Source of the DNA: UBA8290 sp964230965 | GTDB lineage: Bacteria > Bacillota_I > Bacilli_A > Acholeplasmatales > Acholeplasmataceae | Length of the DNA stretch: 20,952 nucleotides | NCBI GenBank assembly: GCA_964230965.1 | Contig: CAXRJA010000056.1 | Span: 1-20,952 of the forward strand | Direction: 5' to 3' | Shown: positions 15,585 through 20,952 of the stretch, piece after piece | How the letters are laid out: the number at the start of each line of letters is the position of its first letter | How positions within the stretch are numbered: position 1 is the stretch's first letter | Program-made: the position numbers and the translations under genes | The notes under the pieces: model-generated | The model's input: the letters and a program-made list of their open reading frames with translations, nothing else | Database searches by the model: none | Told to the model about the DNA's origin: nothing

Positions 15585-16494
15585 TTCAAGTAATCAACCT
15601 ACTTTGTTTGTAGGAAAAGTAGATAATATTAATCGTGGTGAACATTTCAAAAATGTAACGATTAAATTAGAAGATAAAAAATTGATCAATATTAAACTTG
15701 ATCGAGTGGATGAATCGTCACTGGTTATGGGTAGAATTTATCAATTTGAAGTCGCAATCGAAATGAAAAATGATGTCGATTCGTTTTTTCAATGTGTGCG
15801 TTTTGATGCCATTGAAGACATACTTAAACCAGATGCAATCGATGCATTGTATGATGTCTTTTATGAGGTTGCACCTAAGAAAATCTCTGATATTAAAAAA
15901 GGCATTGATGGATATATCGCACGCATTCAACATCAAGATTTATCGGCAATTGTTTCAAACATTTACAATACACACAAACATGCATTTTATACACATCCTG
16001 CAGCAACGAAATTTCATCATGCATATGTTGGAGGATTAAGTTACCACACCTTAACAATGCTTGAAATTGCAGAAAAATTCTTTGATATTTATCCTTATCT
16101 GAATCAAGATTTAATGATTGCAGGTATCTTACTACATGATATGTCAAAAATTGGAGAAATGACTGGTGTGGATGGTGAATATACAACAGAAGGATTGCTT
16201 ATTGGACATCTTGTGATGCAAGCGATTGATATTGATCAAACAGCGCGTGCACTTAAAATTAAAGATACCGAAAGTGTGATGTTATTAAAACATATGATGC
16301 TTTCTCATCACGGTTTACCAAATTTTGGCGCTGCAAAAAAACCGCAAATTCCAGAAGCATTATTACTTTGGTATATTGATACCATTGATTCTAAATTCAC
16401 TGTGCTTGGTGAAGAATTAGAAAACACTAAAGAAGGTCAATGGACAAATGCACTCAACGTTTTAGATAAAATGAAATTTTATAAGTCAAAATAA
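15577..16494 (+). CDS. yhaM: YhaM-type 3'-5' exoribonuclease (305 residues)
   Basis: An N-terminal OB-fold nucleic-acid-binding domain (about 1-95) is followed by an HD phosphohydrolase domain. The metal-binding residues are visible: HHAYVGGLSYHT (His147-148), LLHDMSKI (His187-Asp188) and SHHG (244-246). YhaM trims single-stranded RNA, and reportedly DNA, from the 3' end in firmicutes; length is close to the 314 residues of B. subtilis. It overlaps cca by eight bases and has AAAGGA seven bases before its ATG, so two enzymes acting on RNA 3' ends are made together. Function is inferred from family. Confidence 0.92.
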   Translation: MSNSSNQPTLFVGKVDNINRGEHFKNVTIKLEDKKLINIKLDRVDESSLVMGRIYQFEVAIEMKNDVDSFFQCVRFDAIEDILKPDAIDALYDVFYEVAPKKISDIKKGIDGYIARIQHQDLSAIVSNIYNTHKHAFYTHPAATKFHHAYVGGLSYHTLTMLEIAEKFFDIYPYLNQDLMIAGILLHDMSKIGEMTGVDGEYTTEGLLIGHLVMQAIDIDQTARALKIKDTESVMLLKHMMLSHHGLPNFGAAKKPQIPEALLLWYIDTIDSKFTVLGEELENTKEGQWTNALNVLDKMKFYKSK

Positions 16495-16523
16495 AAAAAC
16501 ATCCGATATACGGATGTTTTTTT
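16493..16523. terminator. Bidirectional terminator between yhaM and the lipoprotein gene
   Basis: A perfect 13-bp inverted repeat (16493-16505 with 16511-16523) has core ACATCCG/CGGATGT, loop ATATA, A7 on one side and T7 on the other, so it can stop transcripts from both directions. It starts inside the yhaM stop codon. Confidence 0.93.
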
Positions 16524-16532
16524 GTACATTCA

Positions 16533-19514
16533 TTATTGCGTTAAGACATCAAACCATGTTGCATAAAGTGTTTCATAATTTGGATCAAACAAGGCAACAT
16601 CAGATAATAAATACTCATTTAATTGACTGTAGTTAATGTCACGGATAATATCAAAACGTGTGTTATTTGCATTATTTGTAAATGATAATGCATCTTCTAA
16701 TAATCTAAAAATAAGTTCACGTTGCATGTATGTATTTTGATATCTTGTAAGAACAGGTGATAAGTAATTCGTAATTGCTGTCGATACAGCACTAGGAACA
16801 GAAGGACCTTCATCTGTTAAACTTTGACGCACATAATACTCTATTTGATTTAATGAAAGTGCATCAGAACCACCATTTTCTGGACCTTCATTGTATACAT
16901 TATATGTGACACCGTCTTCTTCAAATGTATATCTTTCTTCAGCATCTGTAGAAGCTTCATACATTGCAGATGGTGCATCACTTACCGTTGTAGTGACAAT
17001 AAAGTGCCATCCAAATGAAGATTGAACGTTGTCAAGTTGTGATTCTAAGTCTAAAGCATTAAATGTATAATCATCATACATATCAATGAAAGGAAGTTCA
17101 ATTTGTTCTTGTGTACCATCACCAACAATAAAGTCATGTAGTTCAATGGCCCTGTTGTAGAAGACTGGATCTAATGTTGAACTATTTGTTACAAAATTAG
17201 ATTTGTTTGTAATGGCTGAAGAAATATTTTCATATTTTAAATAGAATCCTAATTGACGGTATTTTGCATAATCTAATTCAATTTGTAAATCATAAGGTGC
17301 TGTGTTAGATCCACGTTCAATACGACCGGATGAATTAAAGAGTTCTGCAAGTGTTGCAAATGCTTCAGCTTCACTTCTAAAGTCTCCAATTTGATCGTAA
17401 ACATCACCTACAAGTTCTGCAAGTCCGGCTTTAATTTCAGCAACAACTGCAGGTTCTAAAGTCTCTAAGTATTCTTGTGGATTATCAGGAGAACCATCAC
17501 CATCTTGATCAAAATAAACAAGTAAGTGTGAGACTCTCGTAGATTTATAGGCTTCATATTGTAATTCAGCTAAATCTGTAAATGCTTGATAAATGTTTGT
17601 GAAATGTGCTTCATAATCTTCTAAATATTGTGCACGCAACTCAGGATATACGTACAGCTCTCTTACAGCTTGTTCATTGGATGTGACACCAAATGCAAGC
17701 ATTAAGAATTGTTCACGTCCCATAGACGCTGGAAATCCATTAGAGACAAATTGATCTGCAGAAAATTGACGAATAATTTCCTCAAATTGATCTTCAAAAT
17801 CTGCATATTCTTCATCTGTAATGACATATGTTTCTTGAGTTTCAAAATACTTATTTAAAACAATATCTAAAGATAAATTCACACCAAATCGATCGGAAAG
17901 TCTTTGGTATAAGTCATCGACTAAAATATCTGTCTTTGATAATGCATCTGTACTATCTTCAATAGATGCAACGACATCGCCTTCTTTATTAGAATTACTT
18001 CCGTTGTAGTTAAATGTTTGATCAAAGAAAGCTCTCACCACTGGATCATAAATGTTAACGGTTAATTCTTCGTAACGTGCTTCAACTTGTGTTGTTACAT
18101 AAGCATCTGTAAGTTTGTTATCAATAAGTTCACTTCTAAGACGTTCATAGAGTTCAGTTGCAGATTCACTAAATATTTCATCTTCATCTTCTGTATCAGG
18201 ATCATCTACTAAAACATCATCTTGAGAGTCACCATCATCACTAAGTTTGAAAATTAAGTAACGAGAAGAACCAAATGTTTGAACTCGAGAAGAATAAGGA
18301 TTTGTTGCATTTTCTTCATCTTGACGATTTTCAGAAGTTAACGTTGAATATACATGAGAACGGAGTGTTGTATTGAGTTCATTTAACTCATCATAAGTAT
18401 AAGTCGTTTGAAATTCAGTTGAGACACCTGTAATGGTACCATCGTTATTGATTTGAATTTGAGTTGCAGGGTTTAATAAGTTGTACATCTCAACAAATTT
18501 AGCTTTAACATTCGTATCAGGTAATGCAACATCTGAAGCACCTGATGTTCTCGTTGTTGAGATAGAATAACGTGCATAATAATCTGCAAATTCTTGAGAA
18601 CTTAACAAGTTTTGATTGTTAGCTCTAGAAGCTAGTACATCATCTAATAAGTCCAAGTCAGTAAGAATGTCTACGACATGTTGATATCCTTCAGAAGAAG
18701 TATCATCTAAATCAACATAACCAGGATTATTAGGATCTACAATTCTTACGTCTGGTACTTGATACCAATTACCTCTTGCGTCTGATTTTAAACCTACTTC
18801 ATATAACGCAGCATTTGCTTCATTTAAATTAATAAATCTGACAATAAGAACTTCGACATCATATCGTCCTTCTTCATTAGATTTATAGTAGGCAACAACA
18901 TCAGATTCTTCAACGAATTGTGAAGATTCAGCATCTTCAACATCTTCTAGAAGTTGACTGTATGCATAGTATCTTTGACCTACACGAAGTAAATATCTAT
19001 CGAGTAATTCTGGTATGGATTTGTATCCTTCAAACATAGGACTCATATTTACAATTGCTTGATATAAAGCATCTCGATCCACTGCTGGATCAATTAAGTA
19101 TAATGAATCTACATATTGTTCAATACTTCTTAATACTCTGTTTTCGTTACTCTCTAACAAGTTATTAAGTGCGTCTAAATCTGTATTTTGGAATATTGCG
19201 TTATTGATTGTTTCATCTAAAAATTCATTGAAAAAAACATCATCGTTACTGATAAGTTGAGAAACATCATTCATCGCTTCTCCAAAAACCACTTCATCAA
19301 TCATTGTTGAAAGTAAGTCTGCAGATTGAAATCTAAGTTTATCGTAAAGTTCTTTTTCAGTTACAACAATATCTCCATATGATACATACGCATCATTTGA
19401 AACATTACCGTAAGGAACACTGTTTTGATTGCCACAAGCAACCAGTGTGAAAGTGAGCCCTAAAATAAAAATAAGAGTCATCACTCGCTTTATATTTTTG
19501 TTAGTAATAATCAT
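16533..19514 (-). CDS. Large PrsA/SurA-like foldase lipoprotein (993 residues) with two parvulin-like regions
   Basis: A lipoprotein signal peptide (basic start, hydrophobic helix, lipobox LVAC) puts the lipidated Cys at 27, so the protein is anchored outside the cell. Region 1: VTEKELYDKL near the N-terminus and ESDVVAYYKSNEEGRYDVEVLIVRF (to about 227) copy the PrsA pattern leading into a parvulin domain; it seems to end at SSRYLIFKL near 419. An acidic linker follows (about 425-450). Region 2: TRVSHLLVYF (from 659), FATLAELFNSSG, and a closing GWHFIV (835-840), equivalent to the family's GYHIIKV. Both regions are long and divergent, so isomerase activity is uncertain. Usual PrsA is about 300 residues. 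The start with AAGGAG 11 bases upstream and the lipobox is preferred over an upstream ATG at 19610. Possible job: folding exported proteins. Confidence 0.75.
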   Translation of the reverse strand: MIITNKNIKRVMTLIFILGLTFTLVACGNQNSVPYGNVSNDAYVSYGDIVVTEKELYDKLRFQSADLLSTMIDEVVFGEAMNDVSQLISNDDVFFNEFLDETINNAIFQNTDLDALNNLLESNENRVLRSIEQYVDSLYLIDPAVDRDALYQAIVNMSPMFEGYKSIPELLDRYLLRVGQRYYAYSQLLEDVEDAESSQFVEESDVVAYYKSNEEGRYDVEVLIVRFINLNEANAALYEVGLKSDARGNWYQVPDVRIVDPNNPGYVDLDDTSSEGYQHVVDILTDLDLLDDVLASRANNQNLLSSQEFADYYARYSISTTRTSGASDVALPDTNVKAKFVEMYNLLNPATQIQINNDGTITGVSTEFQTTYTYDELNELNTTLRSHVYSTLTSENRQDEENATNPYSSRVQTFGSSRYLIFKLSDDGDSQDDVLVDDPDTEDEDEIFSESATELYERLRSELIDNKLTDAYVTTQVEARYEELTVNIYDPVVRAFFDQTFNYNGSNSNKEGDVVASIEDSTDALSKTDILVDDLYQRLSDRFGVNLSLDIVLNKYFETQETYVITDEEYADFEDQFEEIIRQFSADQFVSNGFPASMGREQFLMLAFGVTSNEQAVRELYVYPELRAQYLEDYEAHFTNIYQAFTDLAELQYEAYKSTRVSHLLVYFDQDGDGSPDNPQEYLETLEPAVVAEIKAGLAELVGDVYDQIGDFRSEAEAFATLAELFNSSGRIERGSNTAPYDLQIELDYAKYRQLGFYLKYENISSAITNKSNFVTNSSTLDPVFYNRAIELHDFIVGDGTQEQIELPFIDMYDDYTFNALDLESQLDNVQSSFGWHFIVTTTVSDAPSAMYEASTDAEERYTFEEDGVTYNVYNEGPENGGSDALSLNQIEYYVRQSLTDEGPSVPSAVSTAITNYLSPVLTRYQNTYMQRELIFRLLEDALSFTNNANNTRFDIIRDINYSQLNEYLLSDVALFDPNYETLYATWFDVLTQ

Positions 19515-19553
19515 TATTTTATACACTCCTTCAATCTCAATACAAGCAGATAT

Positions 19554-19582
19554 AATATAGCATGATTTTAGCTCATATGCAA
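19554..19582 (-). promoter_or_regulatory. Promoter of the foldase lipoprotein gene
   Basis: On the - strand TTGCAT (19582-19577) is followed after exactly 17 bases by TATATT (19559-19554) with an extended TG. Predicted start near 19547 gives a leader of about 33 bases before the ATG, including AAGGAG. Confidence 0.7.
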
Positions 19583-19600
19583 ACACTTTTAATCGATTAG

Positions 19601-19628
19601 TATAATTCACATAATACTATGCTAAAAT
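19601..19628 (+). promoter_or_regulatory. Candidate promoter of walJ-rlmH
   Basis: Two overlapping possibilities are seen: TATAAT at 19601-19606, or a TG-extended TAAAAT at 19623-19628 whose start would fall about ten bases before the ATG. Neither has a good -35. The region is shared with the divergent lipoprotein gene. Confidence 0.5.
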
Positions 19629-19644
19629 ACAAACAGGTGATTTC

Positions 19645-20415
19645 ATGACAATTTATAGTTTATCAAGTGGATCTAAAGGTAATATGACGCTTTTAAATAG
19701 CGATCAATTAAGTATTTTGATTGACCTTGGGATTTCAAAAAACAAGATAAAAGACAAGTTAAATCAATTAAATATGAATGTTGCACAGATCCACCACGTT
19801 TTGATTACACATGAACACAGTGATCATACGGCCGGTTTAAAAAAATTTTTTGAAACTCATCAACCCAACATTTATATGACAAAAGGCACATATGAAGGCT
19901 TATCAAAAGATGTCCAAACGTATGTGAAAAATACGCTCATCATCATTCATCCATACCAATCTTTTTTCATAGAAACGATGAAAATTACACCTTTTTTATT
20001 GTCTCATGATGCAAAAGAACCTGTAGGATTTGTCATCGAACATAACCATAAAAAAGTTGTGCACGGTGCTGATACTGGATATATTGATATCTCGAATCAT
20101 GCGTTGCTCAAACATGCTGATGTCTATGTGATAGAATCAAATCATCATCCGGAGTTGTTATTACAATCTCCAAGACCGATGCAACTTAAAAAAAGAATAC
20201 TTGGAGAAAGAGGTCATTTGTCTAACGATGATGCTTCAACGCTCATCAATCAATTAATGGGTGATAAGCATACAGTTTGGATGATCACGCATATCTCTGA
20301 AGATTGTAATTCAGATTTAGAGATTGAACGGGCGATCGTAAGACATATTCATAGACCACTTCAATTAGAAATTGTCTTTGCAAGACAACATGAAATAAGT
20401 GAGGTGTCATTATGA
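19645..20415 (+). CDS. walJ: WalJ/YycJ-type metallo-beta-lactamase-fold hydrolase (256 residues)
   Basis: Metallo-beta-lactamase fold with the metal-binding THEHSDH at 55-61 (H56, H58, D60, H61), the N-terminal SSGSKGNMTLL, and later HGADTGYI and SNDDAST. These are typical of the YycJ/WalJ group, DNA-processing or nuclease-like hydrolases that usually follow the WalRK signalling genes in firmicutes. No walR or walK is adjacent upstream; instead the divergent lipoprotein gene is. AGGTGA lies four bases before the ATG. The TGA overlaps the rlmH start by four bases. The exact substrate is not established here. Confidence 0.88.
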   Translation: MTIYSLSSGSKGNMTLLNSDQLSILIDLGISKNKIKDKLNQLNMNVAQIHHVLITHEHSDHTAGLKKFFETHQPNIYMTKGTYEGLSKDVQTYVKNTLIIIHPYQSFFIETMKITPFLLSHDAKEPVGFVIEHNHKKVVHGADTGYIDISNHALLKHADVYVIESNHHPELLLQSPRPMQLKKRILGERGHLSNDDASTLINQLMGDKHTVWMITHISEDCNSDLEIERAIVRHIHRPLQLEIVFARQHEISEVSL

Positions 20416-20822
20416 CCATTATTGCTGTAGGGAAACTTCAAACTGCTGGTATCAAAGCATCTTTTGAGCACTATCACAAGCAACTCAAACATGTCAAGGT
20501 TATTGAAATCAAAGAGTCTAACATGCAAAAAGAAGCGTTAGAGATTTTAAAATATATTAAAGATTCAAATCAAGTGATTGTTTGTGCAATTGAAGGAAAA
20601 GAAGTTGATACGCATGAATTTTGTGCACTACATGAAAATCATTTGGATACAGTTTTTGTTGTTGGTGGTTCTCAAGGGCTAAATGAAAGTGTCAAAGCTA
20701 TCGCAAAGCATCAACTTTCTTTTTCTAAAATGACATTTCCACATCAACTTGCAAGACTTATGTTGATTGAACAAATATTTCGTTGTGAAAAAATAAAACA
20801 ACACCATCCTTATCATAAATAA
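20412..20822 (+). CDS. rlmH: 23S rRNA pseudouridine-1915 N3-methyltransferase RlmH, short form (136 residues)
   Basis: SPOUT-class methyltransferase that modifies helix 69 of 23S rRNA. The knot region is clear: FVVGGSQGLNES (SAM binding), LSFSKMTFPHQLARLMLIEQIFRCEKI, and the C-terminal HPYHK. Family members have about 155-160 residues; about 20 residues are missing between the first strand and helix compared with the S. aureus protein, in a part outside the SAM site. The ATG overlaps the walJ stop. The walJ...rlmH proximity is also seen in Bacillus and Staphylococcus. No terminator is obvious after the stop. Confidence 0.93.
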   Translation: MTIIAVGKLQTAGIKASFEHYHKQLKHVKVIEIKESNMQKEALEILKYIKDSNQVIVCAIEGKEVDTHEFCALHENHLDTVFVVGGSQGLNESVKAIAKHQLSFSKMTFPHQLARLMLIEQIFRCEKIKQHHPYHK

Positions 20823-20832
20823 GTAAGGTATA

Positions 20833-20861
20833 TTGTAATTTAAACTTGAATGTGATACTAT
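20833..20861 (+). promoter_or_regulatory. Promoter downstream of rlmH
   Basis: TTGTAA (20833-20838), 17 bases, then TACTAT (20856-20861) with an extended TG at 20853-20854. The predicted start is near 20868. The gene it serves lies mostly or wholly beyond the window. Confidence 0.6.
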
Positions 20862-20890
20862 TAACACAAACACAACATGGGGTCGTTTTT

Positions 20891-20932
20891 ATGTTTTCAA
20901 CTCAAACTAATTATTATGCTTATAGTATGTAA
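20891..20932 (+). other. Possible leader peptide or start of a broken gene (13 codons)
   Basis: A short frame encodes MFSTQTNYYAYSM and stops with TAA about 23 bases after the predicted transcription start. Three of its 13 residues are Tyr. GGGGT nine to five bases upstream is a weak binding site. A second short frame begins at ATG 20877 and ends at TAG 20946-20948. Small inverted repeats (CTTA/TAAG within 20919-20933; CTAAT at 20906-20910 with ATTAG at 20944-20948) could form alternative hairpins. This may be only the untranslated leader of the next gene. Confidence 0.25.
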
Positions 20933-20952
20933 GGAATTGTCTTATTAGGCAT

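Noticed and set aside
15893..16186. 97-codon open frame on the - strand inside yhaM
   Set aside because: Lies opposite the conserved HD domain and has no family resemblance or credible start context.
19515..19610. N-terminal extension of the lipoprotein to an ATG at 19610
   Set aside because: It would place 32 residues before a perfect lipoprotein signal peptide and would cover the promoter; AAGGAG before the ATG at 19514 fits better.
20879..20952. Possible 5' end of tmRNA (GGGGTCG followed by T-rich sequence)
   Set aside because: The diagnostic TTCGAC of the D-loop region is absent (TTTTCAACT instead), and the GGGG is about 11 bases after the predicted transcription start; the 3' half is outside the window.
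1..20952. Mycoplasma-type code (UGA = Trp)
   Set aside because: Trp is written TGG in many conserved positions and TGA ends several genes at the expected family length.
1..20952. CRISPR arrays, insertion sequences, prophage, tRNA or rRNA genes
   Set aside because: I saw no repeated spacer pattern, transposase or phage protein, CCA-ending cloverleaf or rRNA segment; all space over 130 bases is covered by assigned genes.

Overview
The window is an AT-rich, gene-dense stretch of bacterial chromosome with Gram-positive (Firmicutes/Mollicutes) gene order. TGA is used as a stop (gdpP-rplI, prfA, prmC, atpI, atpC, walJ) and Trp is encoded by TGG, so this is not a Mycoplasma/Spiroplasma with UGA=Trp. 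Tightly overlapping genes, shortened proteins, Bacillus-like synteny with intervening genes missing, and a sodium-type F-ATPase c subunit together suggest an Acholeplasma-like or related wall-less firmicute. The taxon is inferred, not proven. There is no sign of phage, insertion sequences, CRISPR, tRNA or rRNA; this is mostly core genome.

Layout. (1) 1-3759: the 3' part of a c-di-AMP phosphodiesterase gene (gdpP) fused in frame to a complete ribosomal protein L9, then replicative helicase dnaB and a terminator. (2) 3784-13762: one promoter, then fifteen genes on the + strand that overlap or are separated by at most 15 bases: prfA, prmC, rpiB, upp, atpZ-like, atpI, atpB-E-F-H-A-G-D-C and a DUF1146 membrane protein, closed by a bidirectional terminator. 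(3) 13761-14345: an IMPACT/YigZ-family gene on the - strand, divergent from cca-yhaM (14421-16494). (4) 16495-19514: a bidirectional terminator, then a 993-residue lipoprotein on the - strand that looks like an enlarged PrsA/SurA-type foldase. (5) 19645-20822: walJ and rlmH. (6) 20823-20952: a good promoter and a possible leader peptide at the edge of the window.

How the genes work together. gdpP, rplI and dnaB form the conserved c-di-AMP/ribosome/replication cluster. The long operon links translation termination (RF1 and its methyltransferase PrmC), ribose-phosphate and uracil salvage, and the F1Fo ATPase. The c subunit carries the complete set of Na+-ligand positions known from Ilyobacter tartaricus, so the complex is predicted to move Na+. 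cca and yhaM act on RNA 3' ends; rlmH modifies 23S rRNA.

The most interesting points are the GdpP-L9 fusion with an L9-specific Shine-Dalgarno and ATG inside the reading frame, the Na+ signature in AtpE, and the very large foldase lipoprotein with two parvulin-like regions and an inserted DxDxDG loop.
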